The notes beneath the pieces were generated by a model. That model did not search any database. It had not been told where the DNA came from and worked only from the letters and a program-made list of their open reading frames with translations. A stretch of DNA of 32,001 nucleotides from an uncultured Akkermansia sp. (GTDB lineage Bacteria > Verrucomicrobiota > Verrucomicrobiia > Verrucomicrobiales > Akkermansiaceae), in the NCBI GenBank assembly GCA_947632055.1, contig CANRNS010000015.1, forward strand, positions 1 to 32,001, read 5' to 3'. Positions 1 to 7,005 of this stretch are shown here, in pieces (positions within the stretch are counted from its first letter, which is position 1; the number at the start of each line of letters is the position of its first letter). Made by a program: the position numbers and the translations under genes.

Positions 1-252
1 CACTGGGGGATAGAAAACAGTCTGCATTGGGTGTTGGACGTAGTGTTCAACGAGGATCGAGGACGCAAGAGGAAAGGAAACAGTGCAGAGAACTTTTCGA
101 GAGTTTTGAGATTCGCGCTTGTACTCATCAAACAGTACAAGTCGCGTCATGAGGGACTAAAAGTGCCACTCCAGAGGCTGAGACTGAGGGCAACGTGGAA
201 TACGGATGTACTCGATGATATATTGTTTGGCAACGATTTGGGACATAAGTGA
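1..252 (+). CDS. ISAs1-family transposase, C-terminal part (cut by window start)
   Basis: Frame 1 is open from the first base to the TGA at 250-252 and begins HWGIENSLHWVLDVVFNEDR, before the ATG used by the ORF track. That block, followed by RKRKGNSAENF and a conserved Arg-rich tail, is the characteristic C-terminal end of ISAs1-family DDE transposases, including the catalytic Glu region (IENSLHW). Only about 83 residues are visible; the rest lies upstream of the window, so it cannot be judged whether the element is intact. The reading frame shows no internal stop. A terminal-repeat-like sequence follows 37 bp after the stop, as expected for the right end of the element. Confidence 0.88.
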   Translation, partial: HWGIENSLHWVLDVVFNEDRGRKRKGNSAENFSRVLRFALVLIKQYKSRHEGLKVPLQRLRLRATWNTDVLDDILFGNDLGHK

Positions 253-288
253 CCCTCTTGTCTCCTCCCTTAAAATGAATCCAATTTT

Positions 289-305
289 CAAATGCGTTTG
301 CCCTG
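289..305. repeat. Putative right terminal inverted repeat of the ISAs1-type element
   Basis: CAAATGCGTTTGCCCTG lies 37 bp after the transposase stop. Read inward it begins CAGGGCAAACGCATTTG. The position and the CAGGG- end suit an ISAs1-family terminus. The left end is outside the window, so the match between the two ends and any target duplication cannot be checked. Confidence 0.55.
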
Positions 306-312
306 CCCCATT

Positions 313-553
313 ATGAGCAACCGCATTTGAAAGAAGTTCATCAACGGAGGAAATGCCCTTGTTGACTGATATCATTGTTAATACGCATCAAAAATCATGA
401 CGACAAGGAGTCATCGCGATGGTGGCTCTAAAGACTCAACCTGCATACGTTCATGGTTCAAAAAAACTGCGCAACGCGCACATGATCAATAAATCGTAAT
501 TCGTAACTCGTCAATCGTAAATAGCAACCGCATTTCCTAATGCGGTTGCCCTG
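313..553. repeat. Possible MITE-like remnant bounded by ISAs1-type ends
   Basis: This non-coding stretch starts with GAGCAACCGCATTTGAAA (315-332), close to the inward-read IS end GGGCAAACGCATTTGAAA. It finishes with AATGCGGTTGCCCTG (539-553), which differs from the IS right end AATGCGTTTGCCCTG (291-305) at one of 15 positions. About 240 bp with no transposase between such ends suggests a non-autonomous derivative or the remains of a second copy. Near its right end it also holds loosely repeated TCGTAA units (about 494-520). No convincing gene lies in 253-630. Confidence 0.4.
524..549. repeat. 11-bp perfect hairpin at a repeat end
   Basis: GCAACCGCATT (524-534) and AATGCGGTTGC (539-549) are perfect reverse complements separated by TCCT. 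No T-run follows, so it is not a standard terminator. The stem reuses the IS terminal-repeat sequence, which suggests an origin from IS ends. Confidence 0.7.
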
Positions 554-630
554 TGCGCAAGGTTATAACAGACGCGCTCAAAGCTGAGTCAAGTGGCACC
601 TTTTCCAACAGCAAACAACAATGACGAGGA

Positions 631-1053
631 ATGAAGACACGGGAAGAGAGAGACGGACAACATGCAGACGGTAAGGCTGCTCAAGAAAATGCCGAGTTTA
701 GTAAGGTTTTCCGCCTGCAAAAACCGCTGCCTCGTACTGGGTATGGAATGCATATTGGAGTCGGTACAAGCAGTATCGTTTGGCGAATTGGTGCACAGAA
801 AAAGCTTGTCTGCATTATGCTGTATGTGGACGGCAACTGGGAATTGTACGAGCAACTGAAGACTCACAACGACGAAATTGCCTGTGCGATGGGAGGAGAA
901 TTACTCTGGGGTAAGGCGAACAAAGACGGGAAAGCTGTACTGGTGCTGCCCGGGGCTGACCCGGCGGATGAGGAGCGCTGGCAGGAGTACTTTGCCTGGC
1001 TGATGGAGAAGGCTTTGCGGCTGCGTGCGGCGGTGTTGGCGTGCGTGAACTGA
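631..1053 (+). CDS. DUF4268-domain protein, probably 5'-truncated
   Basis: The 140-residue product matches the pattern of the DUF4268 domain. It has an IG-x-SS-type strand (IGVGTSSIVWRIG), then LYVDGNWELYEQLK, EIACAMGGELLW, and a closing DPADEERWQEYFAWLMEKALRLR helix. In the family this domain usually closes larger proteins of unknown role, some near restriction systems. An in-frame stop sits immediately upstream (622-624). The domain's usual N-terminal FW..F..Y element is replaced by a charged stretch (residues 1-25). I therefore infer that the original 5' part was lost, perhaps through the neighbouring insertion element. GAGGA lies only a few bases before the ATG, so expression is uncertain. 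Function unknown. Confidence 0.6.
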   Translation: MKTREERDGQHADGKAAQENAEFSKVFRLQKPLPRTGYGMHIGVGTSSIVWRIGAQKKLVCIMLYVDGNWELYEQLKTHNDEIACAMGGELLWGKANKDGKAVLVLPGADPADEERWQEYFAWLMEKALRLRAAVLACVN

Positions 1054-1102
1054 AGGAGAGAAGCCTTTGTGGTGACTTCGTTTTTGAGGCAAGGCGGGCG
1101 CA

Positions 1103-1795
1103 TCAAAGGTCGATGTCGATCCCGAAAGTTTTGCCGAGGTCGGAGGGGTCGAGGGGGGCAGAGGCTCCGGTTGCAAGTGGGGCAATGAGGGTGGCGGGAT
1201 CCAGCGAACGGAGAGTGAAGAGCAGGGAAGGATCGTGGTCGATGAGTACCCCGGCGGCGTAGATGGCGGCGGCGGCGTGAGGACAGGGTTCTGTCCAATC
1301 CGGGCAGGTACAACCCATGTGCCAATCCTCTGGGGAGGGGAGCAGGCCGTTCTCCGGGTCACAGAGGGTATGCAGAAGATCATCGTTCGCCTTGCCTTCC
1401 AGCAGGGCAACCAACGACCCTACATTTCCGGCGCAGACGGTGCGCAGGGCGAGGCGCTTTTCATCGTCTAAAGGTTTAAGCGAGAGGTTGACCTCATAGA
1501 GTTCCTGCGCGGAAACGAGAGCACGGATGGAGCAGGGGGCTATCTTCAGATCCAAGACACAGCCGTGGCGCAACAGGGTGCGCCCAGGAGAGAGACAAAG
1601 CCCGCCCGCTTCGCAGAGAGCGAGGTGGCGCATCCACGCACTGCCCCAAAAGTGTTCTGCCAACCTGCGTGAGGAAGCAAGCACGGGGTGCAGATGCGCG
1701 CCGTCAGCCGTCAGCTCTGCGGCACGTTGGGAAGCAAGGCGGGCGAGGTCTGCCGCCCGAAGGGGTGCTGAATCCTCGCCCGCGTAGCTGCACAT
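1103..1795 (-). CDS. SWIM zinc-finger protein
   Basis: A 230-residue protein with a SWIM finger near residues 162-173 (CTCPDWTEPCPH, pattern CxCx6CxH). The family-typical AAAIYAAGVLIDHDPSLLFTLRSLDP follows. The N-terminal part has HFWGSAWMRHL and the L-x-P-G-R segment found in SWIM proteins that often accompany SNF2 helicases. SWIM fingers are thought to bind DNA or protein; no enzyme activity is predicted. It starts 14 bp after the epimerase stop and is probably the last gene of the metG-epimerase transcript. No SNF2 helicase gene is present in this window. No Shine-Dalgarno site precedes the ATG. Confidence 0.85.
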   Translation of the reverse strand: MCSYAGEDSAPLRAADLARLASQRAAELTADGAHLHPVLASSRRLAEHFWGSAWMRHLALCEAGGLCLSPGRTLLRHGCVLDLKIAPCSIRALVSAQELYEVNLSLKPLDDEKRLALRTVCAGNVGSLVALLEGKANDDLLHTLCDPENGLLPSPEDWHMGCTCPDWTEPCPHAAAAIYAAGVLIDHDPSLLFTLRSLDPATLIAPLATGASAPLDPSDLGKTFGIDIDL

Positions 1796-1809
1796 GGCAG
1801 GAGGTAAAA

Positions 1810-2733
1810 TTAATGAGTCACAGAGCGGAAATACTCCAATGTCGTCTTGAGACCTTCCTCCAGCGTGTGCTGTGGTTTCCAGCCGGCGGCAAGCAACTTG
1901 TCCGCACAGGCGCGGGAGTGCTTCACATCACCGGCGCGCTCCGGCAAATGGACGATTTTGCTCTTCGAGTCGGCGGCCGCTACGATGATCTCGGCGAGTT
2001 TATTGATGGTGATCTGACCGCCGTAGCCAACGTTGTTTACGCCAGTGACTTCCGGATGCTCTGCTACATATGTGAGCGCACCCACGATATCTTTCACGTA
2101 AATGAAGTCGCGTGTTTGTTCGCCATCGCCGTAGATGGTGATATCCTCACCCTTGAGCGCTTTTTCCATAAAAATGGGGACGGCGGCGGCGTAGGCCCCC
2201 TTTGGATCCTGACGCGGACCGAACACGTTGAAGAAACGACAGCAGCCCGTGTTGATCTTGCCCGTGGTGCGGAACATCTCCATGTAGTATTCGCCATCCA
2301 GTTTTGTAATGCCGTACGGACTTTTTGGCTCCGGATACATCGTCTCTACCTTTGGTACGATGGGATTGTCACCGTAGATGGCAGCGGAAGAAGCGAGCAC
2401 GACCTTTTTTACGCCCGCTTCGGCAGCTTCTTCCAGTACGGTAAGCAGACCGTTTACGTTCAGGTCAATCGTCTCGCGAATCTTGCTCATGCTTTCCGGC
2501 ACGGAAACGAGCGCAGCCATGTGGAAAATGTAGTCCACGCCTTGCACCGCTTTGCGCACGAGTGCACGATCGGTAATACTGCCCTCAATGAAGGTAACGC
2601 GCAAACCGTCGAGGTTCTTTTTGTAGCCAGTGCGGAGGTTGTCGAGGACGCGAATCTCTTCCGCCTTGTCCTGGTAATGTTCAGCAATGTGGGAGCCGAT
2701 AAAGCCGGCGCCGCCTGTGATGAGTACTTTCAT
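1810..2733 (-). CDS. NAD-dependent epimerase/dehydratase (UDP-sugar 4-epimerase type)
   Basis: A 307-residue extended short-chain dehydrogenase. The Rossmann motif is TGGAGFIGS (GxxGxxG at residues 7-13), DNL at 31-33 reads the NAD ribose, and the active-site Ser pair is in VLASSAAIYG (about 115-116). Catalytic Tyr140 and Lys144 lie in SPYGITK. These are the hallmarks of GalE/WbpP-type enzymes that interconvert UDP-hexoses for surface glycans. The substrate (Glc/Gal, GlcNAc/GalNAc or uronic acid) cannot be fixed from motifs alone. The gene begins 28 bp after metG, after a G-poor leader ending ACTACAACC and lacking a Shine-Dalgarno site. It is followed 14 bp later by the SWIM gene. Confidence 0.92.
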   Translation of the reverse strand: MKVLITGGAGFIGSHIAEHYQDKAEEIRVLDNLRTGYKKNLDGLRVTFIEGSITDRALVRKAVQGVDYIFHMAALVSVPESMSKIRETIDLNVNGLLTVLEEAAEAGVKKVVLASSAAIYGDNPIVPKVETMYPEPKSPYGITKLDGEYYMEMFRTTGKINTGCCRFFNVFGPRQDPKGAYAAAVPIFMEKALKGEDITIYGDGEQTRDFIYVKDIVGALTYVAEHPEVTGVNNVGYGGQITINKLAEIIVAAADSKSKIVHLPERAGDVKHSRACADKLLAAGWKPQHTLEEGLKTTLEYFRSVTH

Positions 2734-2761
2734 GGTTGTAGTATGTGGTTGTTTGTGAAGA

Positions 2762-4366
2762 TTATGCCTTGTTTTTTCCCGCTTTGGCAGCAGCCTTGGC
2801 GGCCAATTTCTCTTTCTCCTCAGGGGTGAGAATGCGCGGGAACACGGGACTTGGCACCTGAACTTGATGACCTTCTTTCAGGATGCCCCAGGCGAGCGAC
2901 TGGGGGGTAAGACCGTTGGCATCCACTTGCAGTTGGTCGAGCAAACGCGTTGAGGCTTCCGGCAGCACGCAGCCCAACAAGAAGCCCACGTGGGAAACGC
3001 TTTCCAACAAATGGTAGAGCACGCGTTGGAGCTCCTCCGCCTTTTGCGGGTCTTTCGCGAGCGACCAAGGCTGTTTTTGCTCAATGTATCCGTTACAGAG
3101 GGAAACGTGAGCATTGAGCGCGCCGAGGGCATCGGCCGTATTGCAAGCGTCCATCTGCCGGGCGAACGTTTTTTCCGCTTCATCCAGACTCTTACGCAGG
3201 GCAGCAGAAGCTTCGTCATCGCTGGAAGGCGTGTGCAGGGTACCCCCGCAGTACCGCACGCACATGTTGAGCGAACGGTTGGCGAGGTTGCCCAGGTCGT
3301 TCGCCAGTTCAGAATTATAAATCATACGCAGACGTTCGGGGTCGTAATCGCTGTCGTAACCTGTTTTCGTATCGCGTGCCAGGTAATAGCGCAAGGCTTC
3401 GGCACCAAAGAGGTCGCACAAGTCGTTAGGATCCACGATGTTGCCGAGTGACTTGCTCATTTTTTCGCCCTTGATGTTGAGCCAGCCATGCACGAGCAAA
3501 CGAGGCATCTGCTCATCGGGGAACCCCATGGCATGCAGCATGCAGAGCCAATAGATGCCGTGTGCCGGGATGAGGATGTCCTTCCCGATGACCTCGCATG
3601 CAGCCGGCCAAAGTTTCCCGAAGGAGGGCAGACTCGCATCTCCATCACTTGCATACCCTGCAAATGAGATGTAGTTGATGAGCGCATCAAACCATACGTA
3701 AGTTACAAAATCCGGGTCAAAGGGCAGGGGAATACCCCACGAAAGACGGTTCTTGGGGCGCGAAATGCACAAGTCATTGGTCGAGCGGTCGATGGCCATG
3801 AGGAGATCCTGCCTTCGGAATTCCGGGGTGACGACTTCCGGATGTTTGGTCACATACTCGCGCAGCCATGGGATATGCGCAGTGAGGTTGAAGTACCAGT
3901 TCTCTTCTTCCAGTTCGATAACTTCACCCCACTCGGAACCGAACTGTCCGTCCTCTCCGCGTTCCTTGTCGGTGAGGAACTGCTCTTGGCGGACGGAATA
4001 AAATCCCTTGTAGGATTTTTTATAAAGACACCCTTTGTCGCGCAATTCCGTAAGAATACGCTGCACACACTTTTCATGGCGTGGGTCAGAAGTGGCAGCC
4101 CAACCATCGTACGAAATATCCAGGCGTTTCCACAACGCAGTGAATTTCTGCGTGACCTGCTGCGCGTATTCGAGCGGTTCAATAGCTGCCTCTTCCGCTT
4201 TTTGTTGCACCTTCTGCCCGTGTTGGTCCACGCCAGTCAAGAAATAGGTTTCCTCTCCGCACATGCGGTGCCAGCGAGCCAACACGTCTGCAAGCACTTT
4301 TTCGTAAGCATGCCCAATATGGGGAGCGCCGTTTGTGTAGTCGATGGCTGTGGTAATATAGAACAT
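2762..4366 (-). CDS. metG: Methionyl-tRNA synthetase
   Basis: A 534-residue class I aminoacyl-tRNA synthetase that charges tRNA-Met. The HIGH motif is PHIGHAYEK (16-19) and KMSKS lies at 302-306 (KGEKMSKSLGN). The C-terminal anticodon-binding helical domain follows and ends in a Lys/Ala-rich tail. The connective insert reads KGFYSVRQEQFLTDKE, where many MetRSs carry Cys pairs for zinc; no Cys is present, so this is a zinc-free knuckle type. The C-terminal tRNA-binding/dimerisation domain of longer MetRSs is absent. This is the first gene of a minus-strand set with the epimerase and the SWIM gene. The promoter -10 lies only 9 nt before the ATG, with no Shine-Dalgarno site, suggesting a leaderless mRNA. 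Confidence 0.96.
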   Translation of the reverse strand: MFYITTAIDYTNGAPHIGHAYEKVLADVLARWHRMCGEETYFLTGVDQHGQKVQQKAEEAAIEPLEYAQQVTQKFTALWKRLDISYDGWAATSDPRHEKCVQRILTELRDKGCLYKKSYKGFYSVRQEQFLTDKERGEDGQFGSEWGEVIELEEENWYFNLTAHIPWLREYVTKHPEVVTPEFRRQDLLMAIDRSTNDLCISRPKNRLSWGIPLPFDPDFVTYVWFDALINYISFAGYASDGDASLPSFGKLWPAACEVIGKDILIPAHGIYWLCMLHAMGFPDEQMPRLLVHGWLNIKGEKMSKSLGNIVDPNDLCDLFGAEALRYYLARDTKTGYDSDYDPERLRMIYNSELANDLGNLANRSLNMCVRYCGGTLHTPSSDDEASAALRKSLDEAEKTFARQMDACNTADALGALNAHVSLCNGYIEQKQPWSLAKDPQKAEELQRVLYHLLESVSHVGFLLGCVLPEASTRLLDQLQVDANGLTPQSLAWGILKEGHQVQVPSPVFPRILTPEEKEKLAAKAAAKAGKNKA

Positions 4367-4375
4367 ATCGCGCAG

Positions 4376-4404
4376 ATTCTATCACGGCCTGCACTCGGGA
4401 GCAA
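4376..4404 (-). promoter_or_regulatory. metG promoter (leaderless type)
   Basis: On the minus strand, TTGCTC (4404-4399), a 17-bp spacer and TAGAAT (4381-4376) are followed by only 9 nt before the metG ATG. A start site 6-8 nt after the -10 would give an mRNA with essentially no 5' leader. Confidence 0.65.
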
Positions 4405-4429
4405 GCCGAACTTAGAGGAAGATTTTATG

Positions 4430-5161
4430 CTAGCGCAGCCATGCGAGAAACTCTTTGTTGCCCTCCATGCCAGTGATGGGAGAAGGGGCTACCCCCATCC
4501 ACGAGCGGTGGAGCTGTTCGGTGACGAAGTCGCGGATTTTTTGGACGGCGCGTTCGTGCAGAACAGGGTCGCGCACAATGCCACCTGGACCAATGTCATG
4601 CGGCTGAAGCTCAAACTGAGGCTTGACGAGCACGAGCATGTTCCCATCCGGTTCAAGACAAGCATACGCCGCTGGCAGGATTTTGGTGAGGGAAATGAAA
4701 GAGACATCACTCACGATAAGTTGCACCTTTTCACCGAGGTCATCTGGCGTCAGATAGCGAGCATTGAATTGCTCTCGTACAATGACGCGTGGGTCAGTGC
4801 GTAATTTCCAGACGAGTTGATTGGTCCCGACATCCACCGCGTGCACACGTAAGGCACCGTTTTGCAGCAGACAATCTGTAAACCCGCCAGTGGATGAACC
4901 GATATCCAGACACACTTTACCCTGAGGCGATACCGGGAAAGCCGTCAGAGCTCCTTCCAGCTTCAATCCACCGCGACTCACGTATTTTGGCGGATTTTTA
5001 ACAGAGAGGGGCAGGGTGGTATCTACTTTCGTTCCAGGTTTGGTAACCACCCGCCCAGCCACCGAAACTTCACCTGCCAAAATAAGGCGCTGGGCCTGTT
5101 CCCGGGAAGGAACAAGCCCGGCGCGTTGCAAGAGAAGATCCAGACGTTCTTTAGCAGGCAT
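4430..5161 (-). CDS. tlyA: TlyA-family rRNA 2'-O-methyltransferase
   Basis: A 243-residue protein with an N-terminal S4 RNA-binding domain (about residues 3-65). An FtsJ-like Rossmann methyltransferase domain follows. Visible are KYVSRGGLKLEGAL (catalytic-tetrad Lys at 67), the SAM loop LDIGSSTGGFTDCLL (85-99), VSDVSFISL, and LVKPQFEL carrying the second tetrad Lys. The family methylates ribose 2'-OH groups of rRNA; older annotations call it hemolysin A. The length is normal. It is the last gene of the minus-strand run from osmC, 88 bp after the Ala/Pro-rich gene, and could also have its own promoter, which I could not identify. Confidence 0.93.
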   Translation of the reverse strand: MPAKERLDLLLQRAGLVPSREQAQRLILAGEVSVAGRVVTKPGTKVDTTLPLSVKNPPKYVSRGGLKLEGALTAFPVSPQGKVCLDIGSSTGGFTDCLLQNGALRVHAVDVGTNQLVWKLRTDPRVIVREQFNARYLTPDDLGEKVQLIVSDVSFISLTKILPAAYACLEPDGNMLVLVKPQFELQPHDIGPGGIVRDPVLHERAVQKIRDFVTEQLHRSWMGVAPSPITGMEGNKEFLAWLR

Positions 5162-5249
5162 TCAGATGAGCGAGAGAGGAGAGAAAGCTCGGCGCTGAAG
5201 CTGATGGATCAGCAATCAAATACCGGGAACAGGAGACGGAGCCATTCTC

Positions 5250-5798
5250 TCAATTCATCATTGGAGCAATTGGGAGGCGCCGACGACGCGTGGGGGCAGG
5301 GGCAGTTGGGGCTTGTTGCGGTGCCGCCGGAGCCGTCTGAACAGCGGGCGTCGGCTTTGGCGTAGCAGGCGCTGCCGATGCCGGTGAAGACGCCACTTTT
5401 GCTGGAGCTGGTGCCGGTGCTGGCAAAGGCGCTGCCTTCTTCGGGGCGGGTGAAGGAGCCGGAGCTGAAGAAACCACCGGAGGAGTCGCAGGGGTACGAA
5501 CCACAACGGGCTTTGCAGGGGGGGCTGTTGCTGCCGGTGTTGGCGTTGTCGGTTGAGGCGCAGATTTGCGAGTCACGACAGGGGTGGAAGGAGCCGCCGC
5601 CGGAGCAGGAGGCGGCGTTTTCAGTGCAGAATGAAGCGACTTTTCTCCCGTTTGACCTAAAAGCGGTCGCTGAAGCTGCGTAGGAAAAGGAGGCGTGCAA
5701 TCTTCGCGGTACACACGCACCCCGGCTCTTGTCACTTCCGCGTGAAGCGGCAGACAGCATAAGGCAAGTACAGGTATGATAATGGCTGTTCGATACAT
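5250..5798 (-). CDS. Ala/Pro-rich secreted protein of unknown function
   Basis: A 182-residue product. Residues 1-20 (MYRTAIIIPVLALCCLPLHA) form a signal peptide ending in an AxA-like site before EVTRAG. A short unique segment (21-65) is followed by about 100 residues of low-complexity Pro/Ala/Thr/Lys sequence (PAPAPAPAKVAS and similar) and a basic end TRRRRLPIAPMMN. The composition suggests an extended periplasmic or surface linker rather than an enzyme. A competing frame (5209-5760) is open only because of the repetitive GC-rich DNA and has no signal peptide. It lies 33 bp after the membrane-protein gene and has a G-poor CA-rich leader without a Shine-Dalgarno site. Confidence 0.7.
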   Translation of the reverse strand: MYRTAIIIPVLALCCLPLHAEVTRAGVRVYREDCTPPFPTQLQRPLLGQTGEKSLHSALKTPPPAPAAAPSTPVVTRKSAPQPTTPTPAATAPPAKPVVVRTPATPPVVSSAPAPSPAPKKAAPLPAPAPAPAKVASSPASAAPATPKPTPAVQTAPAAPQQAPTAPAPTRRRRLPIAPMMN

Positions 5799-5831
5799 AG
5801 GTTGTATGGAGGTGTTGTTGGTTAAGGTTGA

Positions 5832-6278
5832 TTAAGTGAGAGCTGAATAATAATTCGTGAAGGAAGACAGAGAAAAGAGAATGATGAGAGGCAGGAGAAG
5901 AAGAAACACGGGGTCACGACGCCATGAGGAAGGTTCTCCTTTGTTGCTTGAGTCGGGCAGAACCGACCAAATCGCCACTGCGGCAAAGCCAAACCATGAA
6001 AGTGCGTACAGATTCGCCCATGCCGGGTAGATCGAAAAAACGGGTGATCCTGTCGCATGCACAATATAGTACGCTGCATAGGGTAGAACCGTGAGTACGG
6101 CAAGCTCCGGATGAGCGTTGCGGCGGTAAAGGCGCATCCATACTAATCCCCAAGCCACCACAACGAGCAGACTTGATATCACCAGCACCGCATTGCCGAA
6201 CAAGGACTCCAAGAAAGAACCGCAACCCAGCAGTACAAAAATCGGCACAGCCAAATAAATGTATAGTCGGCGGTTCAT
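5832..6278 (-). CDS. Small multi-pass membrane protein, function unknown
   Basis: I start at the ATG at 6278 (MNRRLYIYLAVPIF), not at the upstream start of the 208-residue ORF. The extra 60 residues would overlap osmC antisense-free coding sequence, are Arg/Cys-rich and look non-coding. The 148-residue protein has about five hydrophobic segments (roughly 5-24, 27-47, 57-74, 86-105, 122-140) with short loops, one carrying KGEPSSWRRD. I recognise no family. It follows osmC by 13 bp, so the two are probably cotranscribed. It lies 33 bp before the Ala/Pro-rich secreted protein. Confidence 0.7.
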   Translation of the reverse strand: MNRRLYIYLAVPIFVLLGCGSFLESLFGNAVLVISSLLVVVAWGLVWMRLYRRNAHPELAVLTVLPYAAYYIVHATGSPVFSIYPAWANLYALSWFGFAAVAIWSVLPDSSNKGEPSSWRRDPVFLLLLPLIILFSLSSFTNYYSALT

Positions 6279-6291
6279 GGTAGTCTCACTT

Positions 6292-6699
6292 TTATCCTTC
6301 CCAATGCCAGATGATCGGAACATCAATGTCTGGATGCAAACTACGCATCGCGGGACTGCCTTTTGCGCATTCTTGAAGAGCTGCTGCATGCGGAGAATTC
6401 TCCGGCAACGGCACGTGCATCTCCACCGTGATGCGAGCGATGCGCCTCGGGTTTGCATTCATCTCCTTTGTCGTTTCAATCCACAGACCACGGAGATCTA
6501 ATTGATGTTGCTCGGCGTAAATTCCCATAATCGTCGTCATGCAGGCTGCTGTGGCGGCGCACATCAAATCCGTGGGCGAAAATGACTCACCTTTGCCGTG
6601 GTTGTCGGTTGGAGCGTCTGTGCTCACTATCGCCCCAGACTTTTCATGCTCCAACTCACAGCGCAAGGTCCCTTTGTATTGAATTCTACACTTGACCAT
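6292..6699 (-). CDS. OsmC/Ohr-family protein
   Basis: A 135-residue protein with the OsmC fold signature SPTDLMCAATAACMTTIM (Cys47 and Cys53) and a central helix. An NANPRRIARITVEMHVPLP strand follows. Family members are thiol peroxidases that reduce organic hydroperoxides. The second catalytic Cys is usually found in a CPV.xxL context. Here that context reads KGSPAMRSL with Ser in place of Cys, although Cys111 lies four residues earlier, so peroxidase activity is less certain than family membership. It belongs to the YhfA/OsmC-like branch by size. It is the first gene of the minus-strand set and has a clear promoter very close to its ATG. Confidence 0.88.
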   Translation of the reverse strand: MVKCRIQYKGTLRCELEHEKSGAIVSTDAPTDNHGKGESFSPTDLMCAATAACMTTIMGIYAEQHQLDLRGLWIETTKEMNANPRRIARITVEMHVPLPENSPHAAALQECAKGSPAMRSLHPDIDVPIIWHWEG

Positions 6700-6708
6700 C
6701 TTGGAGTC

Positions 6709-6737
6709 ATCTTACGCTTTTCCTGCTTGCGCGTCAA
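6709..6737 (-). promoter_or_regulatory. osmC-family promoter (leaderless type)
   Basis: On the minus strand TTGACG (6737-6732) and TAAGAT (6714-6709) are separated by exactly 17 bp. Only 9 nt lie between the -10 and the ATG at 6699, implying a leaderless or nearly leaderless mRNA. Confidence 0.7.
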
Positions 6738-6950
6738 GTTCAGATTCCAATTTCGTTTTCCCAACTTTTTTGATCGCCATTTGGTGCCTTGCCATCGGCT
6801 GAACATTTCCTTTAGCTTCGCTGCATGGAAAGGGAAGATTCCTTAACAATAAACTAAACAGGAGCAAATTAGAGAAATTTATAACTTCGCATAATATATG
6901 TAATGCAAAATAAGAACCCGAAAAAATCGGAGCTGACATCCAGATAGAAC

Positions 6951-6978
6951 TTGTCAAGAGCGGCATGTGTGATAGAAT
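6951..6978 (+). promoter_or_regulatory. Promoter of the Gld-like ABC cluster
   Basis: TTGTCA (6951-6956), a 16-bp spacer and TAGAAT (6973-6978) lie upstream of the ATPase ATG at 7006. The leader of about 20 nt contains AGGAAAGG, a possible ribosome-binding site. The 306-bp divergent gap 6700-7005 holds this promoter and the osmC promoter; I see no gene in it. Confidence 0.65.
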
Positions 6979-7005
6979 GGGTGCAGGCAGGAAAGGCAGA
7001 CGCAA

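Noticed and set aside
1669-2829. 386-residue plus-strand ORF, with AGGAGG and an ATG at 1813
   Set aside because: It lies antisense to the epimerase, whose SDR motifs are unmistakable; the AGGAGG-ATG spacing is a coincidence in the gap between two minus-strand genes.
3842-4804. 320-residue plus-strand ORF
   Set aside because: It is antisense to metG and tlyA and has no recognisable motif.
5209-5760. 183-residue minus-strand ORF overlapping the Ala/Pro-rich gene
   Set aside because: It is an alternative frame of repetitive GC-rich DNA, Ser/Cys-rich and without a signal peptide; the other frame starts with a clean signal peptide.
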